Position numbers and translations under genes: made by a program
Assembly (NCBI GenBank): GCA_944474755.1
Contig: OX104111.1
Span: 112,660,545 to 112,724,544 of the forward strand
Direction: 5' to 3'
Length of the DNA: 64,000 bases
From: Limnoperna fortunei
Taxonomy: Eukaryota > Mollusca > Bivalvia > Mytilida > Modiolidae
Notes under the pieces: generated by a model
Told to the model about the DNA's origin: nothing
The model's input: only the letters and a program-made list of their open reading frames with translations
Databases searched by the model: none
Shown: in pieces, positions 1-11,633 of the stretch
Numbering within the stretch: the stretch's first letter is position 1
Layout of the letters: every line of letters starts with the position of its first letter

Positions 1-152
1 AACTATGAATATCATTAAATTATTGGGGCTACATTTGGTTTAAATATTTTAGATGTTTTTTTTTAAACATTTAATGAAATTTTAATGTCTTATGTTTTAA
101 CGTGGCTCGGATGCAGTTTCCCAACTAGTATCTTTACTTTTAAATATTTTCA
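1..152. other. AT-rich non-coding flank
   Basis: No coding signal is seen. If the gene at 660-8657 starts left of the window, this stretch and the SINE after it lie inside one of its 5' introns. Confidence 0.4.
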
Positions 153-433
153 GGGGCCTCGGTGGCCGAGTTGTCAAGGTAGTTCGTCTACTATTGATCA
201 CGTGGTCTGTCAACACTGAGATTGCGGGTTCGGTTCTCACTGCAGGCAGGGTGTACTCGACTCCAATCTTAATTGACAAGGATTGCCAGTTTTCCTACCG
301 CAGGTCGGGGGTTCTCTCCGGGTACTCCTGCTTCCTCCCCCAATAAATAAAAAAAACTGGACGCCATGAAATGGCTGAAAAATTGCTGAAAGTGGCGTTA
401 AAACACCATTCAAACAAAAAAAATAAAAAAAAA
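153..433 (+). mobile_element. tRNA-derived SINE, copy 1
   Basis: The head resembles a Leu/Ser-type tRNA: an A-box-like 'tggccgagttgtcaagg' near 163 and a B-box-like 'gggttcggttctc' near 227. A body shared with three other copies in this window follows, then a conserved 3' end ('agtggcgttaaaacacc') and an A-rich tail. Such SINEs are transcribed by RNA polymerase III and mobilised by a partner LINE. The A box carries changes relative to the copy at 9684 (gttgtcaagg against atggttaagg), so this copy is probably inactive. Confidence 0.9.
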
Positions 434-606
434 TCTTTATTTTTATTATCTTAAATTTTGTTTTGTAGATAGTATAGTTGCAAGGAATTGAGCATATCCC
501 AGATAATTATAATTATTTAATGCGTGGATTCTATTCATAAAATGATAAACTACTATTACTAATTAAATAATACTTTGAATATGTTAATATGATTATTTTA
601 AGACTG

Positions 607-650
607 GCTGATTGATTGATTGATTGTTTGTTTGTTTGATTGATTGATTA
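607..650. repeat. Tetranucleotide microsatellite
   Basis: Runs of 'gatt', then 'gttt', then 'gatt' lie immediately upstream of the splice acceptor at 658-659. The T-rich tract may serve as part of its pyrimidine tract. Confidence 0.85.
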
Positions 651-659
651 TATTTACAG

Positions 660-753
660 TGACATCTTGTGCTGCTGAGTGCTACTACTATGCATCAAGT
701 GGGTACTACTGCTACTATAACACGTACTACTACTACAGTTATTATGAGTACTG
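660..753 (+). CDS. CYYR1/Shisa-like membrane protein, Cys/Tyr-rich ectodomain exon
   Basis: This is an internal coding exon between an acceptor ('atatttacag', ending 659) and a strong donor ('gtgagtact' at 754). It enters with two bases of a codon, encodes 30 residues and leaves two bases (TG), which the next exon completes to TGG (Trp). The peptide starts TSCAAECYYYASSGYYCYY and is almost all Cys, Tyr, Ser, Asn and Thr, the hallmark of the secreted half of cysteine/tyrosine-rich single-pass membrane proteins (CYYR1, Shisa-like and related small families). Three Cys are visible. More Cys and the signal peptide should be in exons upstream of the window. Reading past the donor meets TGA at once, so splicing here is required. 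The last 53 bases are the founder of the 64-bp array that fills the following intron. The family call rests on composition, topology and exon phase. No homology search was possible. Confidence 0.75.
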
Positions 754-3700
754 GTGAGTACTGTGGGTACTACTGCTACTATAACACGTACTACTACTAC
801 AGTTATTATGAGTACTGGTGAGTACTGTGGGTACTACTGCTACTATAACACGTACTACTACTACAGTTATTATGAGTACTGGTGAGTACTGTGGGTACTA
901 CTGCTACTATAACACGTACTACAACTACAGTCATGAGTACTGGTGAGTACTGTGGGTACTACTGCTATTATAACACGTACTACAACTACAGTTATTATGA
1001 GTACTGGTGAGTACTGTGGGTACTACTGCTACTATAACACTTATTACAACTACAGTTATTATGAGTACTGGTGAGTACTGTGGGTACTACTGCTACTATA
1101 ACACGTACTACTACTACAGTTATGAGTACTGGTGAGTACTGTGGGTACTACTGCTACTATAACACGTACTACAACTACAGTTATTATGAGTACTGGTGAG
1201 TACTGTGGGTACTACTGCTACTATAACACTTATTACAACTACAGTTATTATGAGTACTGGTGAGTACTGTGGGTACTACTGCTACTATAACACGTACTAC
1301 TACTACAGTTATTATGAGTACTGGTGAGTACTGTGGGTACTACTGCTACTATAACACTTATTACAACTACAGTTATTATGAGTACTGGTGAGTACTGTGG
1401 GTACTACTGCTACTATAACACTTATTACAACTACAGTTATTATGAGTACTGGTGAGTACTGTGGATACTACTGCTACTATAACACGTACTACTACTACAG
1501 TTATTATGAGTACTGGTGAGTACTGTGGGTACTACTGCTACTATAACACTTATTACAACTACAGTTATTATGAGTACTGGTGAGTACTGTGGGTACTACT
1601 GCTACTATAACACTTATTACAACTACAGTTATTATGAGTACTGGTGAGTACTGTGGGTACTACTGCTACTATAACACGTACTACTACTACAGTTATTATG
1701 AGTACTGGTGAGTACTGTGGGTACTACTGCTACTATAACACTTATTACAACTACAGTTATTATGAGTACTGGTGAGTACTGTGGGTACTACTGCTACTAT
1801 AACACTTATTACAACTACAGTTATTATGAGTACTGGTGAGTACTGTGGGTACTACTGCTACTATAACACGTACTACTACTACAGTTATTATGAGTACTGG
1901 TGAGTACTGTGGGTACTACTGCTACTATAACACGTACTACTACTACAGTTATTATGAGTACTGGTTAGTACTGTGGGTACTACTGCTACTATAACACGTA
2001 CTACTACTACAGTTATTATGAGTACTGGTGAGTACTGTGGGTACTACTGCTACTATAACACGTACTACTACTACAGTTATTATGAGTACTGGTGAGTACT
2101 GTGGGTACTACTGCTACTATAACACGTACTACTACTACAGTTATTATAAGTACTGGTGAGTACTGTGGGTACTACTGCTACTATAACACGTACTACTACT
2201 ACAGTTATTATGAGTACTGGTGAGTACTGTGGGTACTACTGCTACTATAACTACTACAGTTATTATGAGTACTGGTGAGTTCTGTGGGTACTACTGCTAC
2301 TATAACTACTACAGTTATTATGAGTACTGGTGAGTACTGTGGGTACTACTGCTACTATAACACGTACTACTACTACAGTTATTATGAGTACTGGTTAGTA
2401 CTGTGGGTACTGCTACTATAACACGTACTACTACTACAGTTATTATGAGTACTGGTGAGTACTGTGGGTACTACTGCTACTATAACACGTACTACTACTA
2501 CAGTTATTATGAGTACTGGGGTGCTTTCCATTATCCGGTACGTACCAGTTGTACCTCCCAAAACTGAAATGGAACGCGACGTTTCTATCGGAACGTCTGA
2601 TTCGTCAAGTTTTTGGTTCCAACTTTGTTCCAAGATGGCGGACACAGACACGGAAAATGTGATGTGGAAGTGAATTTTAAGTTTTAGACGAAAATAAAAA
2701 AAAGAACATCCTTTGACATTGTGAAAATCTATCAGTGGAGTGAAAGAGGGAAATTTTAAGACACGTATGGTTATATTTATGGTATATCAATGTATTTTTA
2801 AGCGCAGCCATTTTGAAACAAATCGTCAGCCTTGGACGTTCCATTATCCCGAACCGATCCGGACGGTACGTACCGGATAATGGAAAGCAAGCCAGGTGAG
2901 TACTATGGGTACTACTGCTACTATAACTACTACAGTTATTATGAGTACTGGTGAGTTCTGTGGGTACTACTGGTACTGTAACACGTACTGCTACTACAGT
3001 TATTATGAGTACTGGTGAGTACTGTGGGTACTACTGCTGCTATAACACGTACTACTACTACAGTTATTATGAGTACTGGTGAGTACTGTGGGTGCTACTG
3101 CTACTATAACACGTACTACTACTACAGTTATTATGAGTACTGGTGAGTACTATGGGTACTACTGCTACTATAACTACTACAGTTATTATGAGTACTGGTG
3201 AGTTCTGTGGGTACTACTGCTACTATAACTACTACAGTTATTATGAGTACTGGTGAGTACTGTGGGTACTACTGCTACTATAACTACTACAGTTATTATG
3301 AGTACTGGTGAGTACTGTGGGTACTACTGCTACTATAACACGTACTACTACTACAGTTATTATGAGTACTGGTGAGGATTGTGGGTACTACTGCTACTAT
3401 AACACGTACTACAACTACAGTTATTATGAGTACTGGTGAGTACTGTGGGTACTACTGCTACTATAACACGTACTACTACTACAGTTATTATGAGTACTGG
3501 TGAGTACTGTGGGTACTACTGCTACTATAACACGTACTACTACTACAGTTATTATGAGTACTGGTGAGTACTGTGGGTGCTACTGCTACTATAACACGTA
3601 CTACAACTACAGTTATTATGAGTACTGGTGAGTACTGTGGGTACTACTGCTACTCTAACACGTACTACAAGTACAGTTATTATGAGTACTGGTGAGTACT

Positions 3701-5856
3701 GTGGGTACTACTGCTACTATAACTACTACAGTTATTATGAGTACTGGTGAGTACTGTGGGTACTACTGCTACTATAACACGTACTACAACTACAGTTATT
3801 ATGAGTACTGGTGAGTACTGTGGGTACTACTGCTACTATAACACGTACTACAACTACAGTTATTATGAGTACTGGTGAGTACTGTGGGTACTACTGCTAC
3901 TATAACACATACTACTACTACAGTTATTATGAGTACTGGTGAGTACTGTGGGTGCTACTGCTACTATAACACGTACTACAACTACAGTTATTATGAGTAC
4001 TGGTGAGTACTGTGGGTACTACTGCTACTATAACACGTACTACAACTACAGTTATTATGAGTACTGTGGGTACTACTGCTACTATAACACGTACTTCTAC
4101 TACAGTTATTATGAGTACTGGTGAGTACTGTGGGTACTACTGCTACTATAACTACTACAGTTATTATGAGTACTGGTGAGTACTGTGGGTACTACTGCTA
4201 CTATAACACGTACTACAACTACAGTTATTATGAGTACTGGTGAGTACTGTGGGTGCTACTGCTACTATAACACGTACTACAACTACAGTTATTATGAGTA
4301 CTGGTGAGTACTGTGGGTACTACTGCTACTATAACACGTACTACTACTACAGTTATTATGAGTACTGGTGAGTACTGTGGGTACTACTGCTACTATAACA
4401 CGTACTACAACTACAGTTATTATGAGTACTGGTGAGTACTGTGGGTACTACTGCTACTATAACACGTACTACAACTACAGTTATTATGAGTACTGGTGAG
4501 TACTGTGGGTACTACTGCTACTATAACTACTACAGTTATTATGAGTACTGGTGAGTACTGTGGGTACTACTGCTACTATAACACGTACTACAACTACAGT
4601 TATTATGAGTACTGGTGAGTACTGTGGGTACTACTGCTACTATAACACGTACTACAACTACAGTTATTATGAGTACTGGTGAGTACTGTGGGTACTACTG
4701 CTACTATAACTACTACAGTTATTATGAGTACTGGTGAGTACTGTGGGTACTACTGCTACTATAACACGTACTACAACTACAGTTATTATGAGTACTGGTG
4801 AGTACTGTGGGTACTACTGCTACTATAACACATACTACAACTACAGTTATTATGAGTACTGGTGAGTACTGTGGGTACTACTGCTACTATAACACGTACT
4901 ACTACTACAGTTATTATGAGTACTGGTGAGTACTGTGGGTACTACTGCTACTATAACACGTACTAAAACTGCAGTTGTTATGAGTATTGGTGAGTACTGT
5001 GGGTACCACTGCTACTATAACTACTACAGTTATTATGAGTATTGGTGAGTTCTGTGGGTACTACTGCTACTATAACAAGTACTAAAACTGCAGTTGTTAT
5101 GAGTATTGGTGAGTACTGTGGGTACCACTGCTACAATAACTACTACAATTATTATGAGTACTGGTGAGTACTGTGGGTACTACTGCTACTATAACACGTA
5201 CTACTACTACAGTTATTATGAGTTCTGGTGAGTACTGTGGGTACTACTGCTACTATAACACGTACTACTACTACAGTTATTATAAGTACTGGTGAGTACT
5301 GTGGGTACTACTGCTACTATAACACGAACTACTACTACAGTTATTATAAGTACTGGTGAGTATTGTGGGTACTACTGATACTATAACACGAACTACTACT
5401 ACAGTTATTATGAGTACTGGTGAGTACTATGGGTACTACTGCTACTATAACACGTACTACTACTACAGTTATTATGAGTACTGGTGAGTACTGTGGGTAC
5501 TACTGCTACTATAACACGTACTACTACTACAGTTATTATGAGTACTGGTGAGTACTGTGGGTACTACTGCTACTATAACTACTACAGTTATTATGAGTAT
5601 TGGTGAGTTCTGTGGGTACTACTGCTACTATAACACGTACTAAAACTGCAGTTGTTATGAGTATTGGTGAGTACTGTTGGTACCACTGCTACTATAACTA
5701 CTACAGTTATTATGAGTACTGGTGAGTACTGTGGGTACATGTACTACCGCTACTATAACACGTACTACTGCTACAGTTACTATTATTACTGGTGAGTACT
5801 GTGGTTACTACTGCTACTTTAACACGTACTACAACTACAGTTATTATCAGTACTGG
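701..5856 (+). repeat. 64-bp tandem array made of exon end plus splice donor
   Basis: About 75 copies of a 64-bp unit start inside the exon 660-753 and run through the following intron. Each unit is the last 53 bases of the Cys/Tyr exon plus the first 11 intron bases, so nearly every unit repeats 'tactggtgagtactg', a near-consensus 5' splice site. Variants include units with 'tacaactac' in place of 'tactactac' and shorter 55-bp units lacking 'acacgtact'. A unit near 4060 is fused without its donor. From about 4960 the copies are more diverged (for example 'actaaaactgcag'), and the last one (about 5797-5856) has lost the donor ('cagtactggaagg'). The period is 64 (21x3+1), so the array cannot be read as one protein. 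A MITE interrupts it at 2523-2888. Confidence 0.95.
2523..2888. mobile_element. MITE (non-autonomous DNA transposon) with 24-bp perfect TIRs
   Basis: The left end 2523-2546 begins 'gctttccattatccggtac'. The right end 2865-2888 is its exact reverse complement over 24 bp. The 366-bp body does not match the surrounding 64-bp repeat and carries no transposase. A sub-terminal copy of 'ttccattatccc' lies near 2840. Its boundary in the array is clean, but I could not fix the target-site duplication because the flanks are repetitive. The superfamily is undetermined. Confidence 0.88.
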
Positions 5857-6242
5857 AAGGTATTCGTAACAGAAAAGTTGTATACAGAGAAATTTGGGAT
5901 TAGACTGGAATAAAAGACTCATTTCAAGTAACCAATGAAATGTCTAGAAATTTGTATGAAAACTCATAAAGCGTCATGTGATGGAAAACGTACCAGAAGA
6001 ATAATATAATTGAAGAAGTGAATGGCCATCGTCGACGTGAGTTAAATGCATTCATAATTTTCATTCAAGTAGTGAATAACCATGACGCATTGACCATTGT
6101 TAGAGTTAGCTGTATCAAGAATGGAACGGAATACGACAGAAATAATTACAAAGGAAAGTGTAAACAGATAAGCGCATCAAAGAGATGTAAAACAGATAGC
6201 AGTTTCTTTTGTGTAACTTTAACTGTAACTTTTTTATTGCAG
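5857..6242 (+). other. End of intron, no repeat
   Basis: This is unique AT-rich sequence between the array and the transmembrane exon. The pyrimidine-rich 'tttttattgcag' acceptor ends at 6242. A 102-codon open frame across this junction has no support beyond the true exon. Confidence 0.6.
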
Positions 6243-6400
6243 GGACATTACACGTATCATAGGTGCTGCGGTTGGCGGAGGAATAAGTTTGATTGTGAGT
6301 ATAGTGGTGATCCTGGTCCTGTGTAGAATTTGTCGAGGACGTAGAGCCTTTCAAGGTACCACTTACAACAATGGTCAAGTCGTATCAACAGTCGCCACTG
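6243..6400 (+). CDS. CYYR1/Shisa-like membrane protein, transmembrane exon
   Basis: The exon has an acceptor ('attgcag' ending 6242) and a donor ('gtgagtact' at 6401). Its first base completes the Trp codon begun at 752-753. It then reads 52 codons and leaves one base (G), which the next exon completes to GAT (Asp). The peptide DITRIIGAAVGGG leads into a hydrophobic span of about 20 residues (ISLIVSIVVILVLC), followed by a basic juxtamembrane stretch (CRICRGRR) that acts as a stop-transfer signal and puts the rest of the protein in the cytosol. The Gly/Ala-rich entry to the membrane segment is typical of this family. The juxtamembrane Cys could be palmitoylated, which is inference. All three visible exons agree in phase, which strongly supports one gene. 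Confidence 0.85.
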
Positions 6401-6524
6401 GTGAGTACTTCTTTATTTTCGAATGTAGACTGCATTGCCTGTTGTAAAACCATTTGTTATACTCAATCTTGTTCAGTAGAAATTACTGCCAGTTTGTTTC
6501 TGAAGGAAAGCTAACTATTATTAG

Positions 6525-8125
6525 TTACATATTGTACTGCACTGATGCTAACTATCTGAGATACCAAGTGTTCTTTAGTGGACTGATGTTCACTATCTCA
6601 AATACTAGTTGTTCTTAACTGGACTGATGTTCACTATCTCAAATACTAGTTGTTCTTAACTGGACTGGTATTCACTATGATCTCAAATACCAGGTGTTCT
6701 TAACTGGACTGATGTTCACTATCTCAAATATTAGTTGTTCTTAACTGGACTGGTATTCACTATGATCTCAAATACTAGGTGTTCTTAACTGGACTGATGT
6801 TCACTATCTCAAATACTAGTTGTTCTTAACTGGACTGGTATTCACTATGATCTCAAATACCAGGTGTTCTTAACTGGACTGATGTTCACTATCTCAAATA
6901 CTACTTGTTCTTAACTGGACTGGTATTCACTATGATCTCAAATACCAGGTGTTCTTAACTGGACTGATGTTCACTATCTCAAATATTAGTTGTTCTTAAC
7001 TGGACTGGTATTCACTATGATCTCAAATACCAGGTGTTCTTAACTGGACTGGTATTCACTATGATCTCAAATACCAGGTGTTCTTAACTGGACTGATGTT
7101 CACTATCTCAAATACTAGTTGTTCTTAACTGGACTGATGTTCACTATCTCAAATACTAGTTGTTCTTAACTGGACTAATGTTCACTATCTCAAATACTAG
7201 TTGTTCTTAACTGGACTGATGTTCACTATCTCAAATACTAGTTGTTCTTAACTGGACTGATGTTCACTATCTCAAATACTAGTTGTTCTTAACTGGACTG
7301 GTATTCACTATGATCTCAAATACCAGGTGTTCTTAACTGGACTGATGTTCACTATCTCAAATACTAGTTGTTCTTAACTGGACTAATGTTCACTATCTCA
7401 AATACTAGTTGTTCTTAACTGGACTGATGTTCACTATCTCAAATACTAGTTGTTCTTAACTGGACTGATGTTCACTATCTCAAATATTAGTTGTTCTTAA
7501 CTGGACTGGTATTCACTATGATCTCAAATACCAGGTGTTCTTAACTGGACTGATGTTCACTATCTCAAATACTAGTTGTTCTTAACTGGACTGGTATTCA
7601 CTATGATCTCAAATACTAGGTGTTCTTAACTGGACTGATGTTCACTATCTCAAATACTAGTTGTTCTTAACTGGACTGGTATTCACTATGATCTCAAATA
7701 CCAGGTGTTCTTAACTGGACTGATGTTCACTATCTCAAATACTAGTTGTTCTTAACTGGACTGATGTTCACTATCTCAAATACCAGGTGTTCTTAACTGG
7801 ACTGGTATTCACTATGATCTCAAATACCAGGTGTTCTTAACTGGACTGATGTTCACTATCTCAAATACTAGTTGTTCTTAACTGGACTGATGTTCACTAT
7901 CTCAAATACCAGGTGTTCTTAACTGGACTGGTATTCACTATGATCTCAAATACTAGGTGTTCTTAACTGGACTGATGTTCACTATCTCAAATACTAGTTG
8001 TTCTTAACTGGACTTATGTTCACTATTTCAAATACCAGGTGTTCTTAACTGGACTAATGTTCACTATCTCAAATACCAGGTGTTCTTAACTGGACTGCTG
8101 GTCAATATCTCAAATACAAAGTGTT
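6525..8125 (+). repeat. 41/44-bp intronic minisatellite
   Basis: Nearly 40 copies of 'ttcttaactggactg...' occupy the intron between the transmembrane and tail exons. Two unit types mix: a 41-bp form ('gatgttcactatctcaaata') and a 44-bp form ('ggtattcactatgatctc'). The two types often alternate, suggesting amplification as dimers. Edge units near 6530 and 8110 are diverged. Confidence 0.93.
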
Positions 8126-8331
8126 CTGTACTTTACAGACGCTCAAACTAAATTAACTTTCCTTTTGAAATTTTTTATTGTATTAATGTTTCATAAAACT
8201 AAATGCAAACAATATGAGTTATCGAGGCCATTGAAATATTTCATTCTAAGCTAAGTAGTAATGGGTGATATAACATTTTAACCCATTATGGTCAGTAGAA
8301 CTGAGGTATACGTTGTGTTTTCTTATTACAG

Positions 8332-8657
8332 ATGCCCAACAATACAATATGGCCTACTACCCTCAACAGTTCAACTACGGACAACCTGTTGGCATGGCGG
8401 GGTATAATAGTGCTCAACCTGTTGGCGTGGCTGGCTATAACAGTGCTCAACCTGTTGGCGTGGCAGGGTATAACAGTGCTCAACCTGTTGGAATGGTGGG
8501 GTATACACAACCTGTAGGTGTTGCTGGATACAATTACGGACAACCAGGGCAACATCCAATGACAGGATACAACAATACTGCATTTAGTCCTCCACCTTAC
8601 GACCAGCTAAATTTCCCAACCAAGACCCCAGAGCCAGCTTCTGCACCACCGTCATAA
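8332..8657 (+). CDS. CYYR1/Shisa-like membrane protein, last exon (cytoplasmic tail)
   Basis: The acceptor 'cttattacag' ends at 8331. The first two bases complete Asp with the G at 6400, then 107 residues run to TAA at 8655-8657. The tail starts AQQYNMAYYPQQFNYGQPVG. It contains about five tandem copies of an 11-residue motif (QPVGVAGYNSA, 33-bp unit, about 8382-8530), then NNTAFSPPPYDQLNFP and an Ala/Pro/Ser end. PPPY fits the PPxY ligand of WW domains, such as those of NEDD4-family ubiquitin ligases. In related small membrane proteins these motifs link to endocytic sorting and ubiquitination. Interaction and function here are inference. An open frame begins earlier, at 8313, but those bases are intron. 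Visible exons total about 191 residues, and the start lies outside the window. Confidence 0.85.
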
Positions 8658-8718
8658 AACGACCAGCTACATTTCCCGAACAAGACGCCAGAGCTAGCTT
8701 CTGCACCACCGTCATAAA
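8599..8718 (+). repeat. 60-bp tandem duplication across the stop codon
   Basis: 8599-8658 (the end of the tail exon and its stop) is repeated at 8659-8718 with few changes. The second copy stays in the same frame after TAA and ends in its own TAA, so it lies in the 3' UTR as a 20-codon decayed repeat of the C-terminus. Confidence 0.92.
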
Positions 8719-9180
8719 CACCTAACTACACACATACGCCTTACATAATGTATTTGTATCACTTCTCCTTTTTGTTGCTGTAGAGAAGAAAATTTAATCC
8801 TTCTTATATTTAAATATATACCGTTTGTAATGCTGAAATTATGTGAGCTTTATCAAATGTATTTATTCCAAAAATGACAACGCTGACATATGCCCTTGTG
8901 TCAAGGTCAGTTTTAAAAATAACAGAAGTGATGGACAGTGTCCTAACAGTGGGATACAAGGGAAGTAACCAGATGATATATGTTGAAGAGACAAACGTTA
9001 TTAAGTAGTTAGAGCAACAGAGAGAGAATTATGAATTAGAATAACTGACCCCGACTTCCACCCGTCATATTTGTATTGTATAATTGTAATATGTAAATGA
9101 TTCTTTCAGTTGTTTTGTTATCCGTATGTTGTTATTCTTATTAAATATATCAGTCACTACTGTTTATATTCAATATTAAA
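8658..9180 (+). other. Probable 3' UTR with weak poly(A) signals
   Basis: AT-rich sequence follows the stop. No AATAAA is seen near the gene end, but ATTAAA occurs at 9140-9145 and 9175-9180. The transcript end is inferred. Confidence 0.4.
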
Positions 9181-9227
9181 AGTTGTTCTTTTAAGTAAAC
9201 GTATTTATAATCCTCAAAACTAACACA

Positions 9228-9545
9228 CACTCCTGGCCATCAGAATACCTGGGTAACACACATGCAACCTTGCCATCAGAATATATTGGTAACACACATG
9301 CCACCTGATCAGAATACATGGCACGGGTAACACGCATGCCACCTGACCATCAGAATACCTGGGTAACACACATGCCACCTGGTCATAAGAATACCTGTGC
9401 AACATACACGCCACCTAGATATAAGAATACATGGGTAACACACATGCCACCTGACCATCAATATAACTGGGTAACACACATGCCACCCGGCCACCAGAGT
9501 ACCTGGTTAAAACACATGACACCTGGCCCTTAGAGTACCTGATTA
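9228..9545 (+). repeat. 36-bp minisatellite
   Basis: About nine diverged copies share 'gggtaacacacatgccacct' with 'catcagaatac'. The unit is divisible by three, which leaves short frames open on both strands with no coding support. Confidence 0.9.
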
Positions 9546-9683
9546 ACACATTGGCAAACATTATTTGGCAATTGAGGACACAATAACCGCTATTTTATGT
9601 ACGTCCCAAATAATGACGTCAATGCCACTACTATGTGTATCATTGTATATCACTGTAAGTAGGACACCTACGTAAAAGAAATT

Positions 9684-9950
9684 CGGGGCTTCGGTGGCCG
9701 AATGGTTAAGGTAGTTCGTCTACTATTGATCACGCGATCTGTCAACACTGAGATTGCGGGTTCGATTCTCACTGCAGGCAGGGTGTACTCGACTCCAATC
9801 TTATTTGACAAGGATTGCCAGTTTTCCTACCGAAGGTCGGGGGTTCTTTCCGGGTACTCCGACTTCTCCCCCAATAAAAACAGAACGCCGTGAAAAATTT
9901 CTTCAAGTGGCATTAAAACACCATTCAAACATACAACCAAACAAACAATA
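9684..9950 (+). mobile_element. tRNA-derived SINE, copy 2
   Basis: This is the best-preserved promoter of the family here, with A box 'tggccgaatggttaagg' and B box 'gggttcgattctc'. The same body and 3' end as copy 1 run into an A-rich tail ('caaacatacaaccaaacaaa'). 'agaaattc' before and 'agaaactc' after may be an imperfect target-site duplication. The flanks ('cactgta..aggacacctac') are themselves two diverged copies of one local repeat. Confidence 0.92.
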
Positions 9951-10708
9951 ATAGAAACTCACGGTAATTTTTATGTGTGTCACTGTATTAAGGACACCTA
10001 CTTAATAGGGACTCACGGCCTTTTCTATATGTCACCGAATAAAGTCATAAAGTGCATCTTCCCATTAGAGAACTATCAGAACCGGAAAACATTTAGGTTA
10101 ATATGTTTTGTTTGTATTTTAGTTGTTCCATTATGTTTAGGCACGCGAGGTCGCACTCTGCAGGACAAGTTAGAGGTAGAACAGTAGAACAGTAGTAAAT
10201 GTTTTTGCTATATTCAAAAACACTAACATTTCTGTGATTTGCATACCTTTCTAACATTCCTCAGCATTTACATAGACAGGAAATTTATAATAAACTTTCA
10301 TTCACCATTAAGAAAATATATGTCAAATATATGCCGTCATGTCCGTGACCAATTCCTTTTTTCCGCTAGTTAGAACATTTTGAGACGCTCCCACTTTCTA
10401 ATGCAGTGAATGCAAAAATACTACATTGTTTAAAAAATTACCAAACTTTTATCAAGCAAGATCTGAGAAAAATTTTGAAAAGATGCAAAAAGTGCTGACT
10501 AAGCAGTTTTTATACTGTCCATTAGACAATGCTTTCTTTTTGAGTACTGCCTTCAGTTAGTTTCAACAAGAAATATCACAATCTATGCAAAAAATAACCT
10601 TGATGTACGCTCAGATTTAAAAATCCACAAAAAATCATCTAACATATACAAATCCAGTTGATTGTAATAGTTTACTTAAAGTTATTCTGTTCCGTGAATA
10701 CCGGTATG
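9951..10708. other. Intergenic, nothing recognised
   Basis: Low-complexity AT-rich sequence. A 70-codon open frame at 9975-10187 has no recognisable domain or splice context. Confidence 0.5.
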
Positions 10709-11110
10709 TGGATGTCTACGTAACTACTAGTATTATAACGAATGTCCTTGTTGATTGCTACGGCTATCTGTGTCTCGATTGCTACGGCTATCTGTGTCTC
10801 TTAATTATTATAACGAATGTCCGTGTTAATTGCTACGGCTATCGATGTCTGCATAACTAATATAACGAATGTATGTGTTGATTGCTACGGCTATCGTTGT
10901 CTGCGTAACTATTATAACGAATGTCCGTGTTGATTGCTACGGCTATCTGTGTTTATGTAACTATTAAAACGAATGTCCGTGTCGATTGCTACGGCTATGT
11001 GTATCTACGTAACTATTATAACGAATGTCTGAATTGATTGCTACGGCTATCTGTGTCTACGTAACTATTATAACGAATGTCCTTGTTGATTGCTACGGCT
11101 ATCGATGTCG
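10709..11110 (+). repeat. 52-bp minisatellite
   Basis: About eight copies share 'attataacgaatgtccgtgt' and 'gattgctacggctatc'. Some units have internal deletions near 10770-10800. Confidence 0.9.
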
Positions 11111-11343
11111 GCTAGCACAAAGAGCAAATGTAATCAGTCAACATTTGGCTGATTATAACTCAGATTAATTTGACCAAGTTTGGACACTCGCTGATGCTGT
11201 CCCAGCATGATAAAATCATACTTAACTTTTATTAAAATTGATTATCGGACACCTACCGGGTTTGGGTTGATTGTTTTATCATTCCATATAAATGAAAGTC
11301 AACAAAAGTGGACGAATGTATCAGTAACATCAAACACACATTT

Positions 11344-11633
11344 GACAATAGCTAGTATCTCTACAAGGTAATATTGACAATAGTAGGCACCTACCAGGTA
11401 ATATTGACAATAGTTGGCACCTACCGGGTAATACTGACAATAGGCACATACGAGGTAATATTGACAATAGTAGGCACCTGCCAGGTAATATTGACAATAG
11501 TTGGCACCTACCAGGTAATACTGACAATAGGCACATACGAGGTAATATTGACAATAGTAGGCACCTGCCAGGTAATATTGACAATAGTTGGCACCTACCA
11601 GGTAATATTGACAATAGCAGGCACCTACCGGGT
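11344..11633 (+). repeat. 30-bp minisatellite, left part
   Basis: Tandem copies of 'aggtaatattgacaatag' plus 'ttggcacctacc'. A sub-pattern with a shorter 'acaataggcacatacg' unit recurs at about 11430 and 11520. The array is split by a SINE at 11634 and resumes at about 11894. Confidence 0.93.

Noticed and set aside
153..240. Functional tRNA gene (also at 9684 and 11880)
   Set aside because: A and B boxes are present, but they are followed by a shared SINE body and tail, and no complete cloverleaf is evident.
97..279. 60-codon minus-strand frame, and similar frames at 9702-9951 and 11687-11980
   Set aside because: They are contained in or across SINE copies, which are not protein-coding.
2455..2673. 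72-codon plus-strand frame
   Set aside because: It is a chance frame spanning the array and the MITE.
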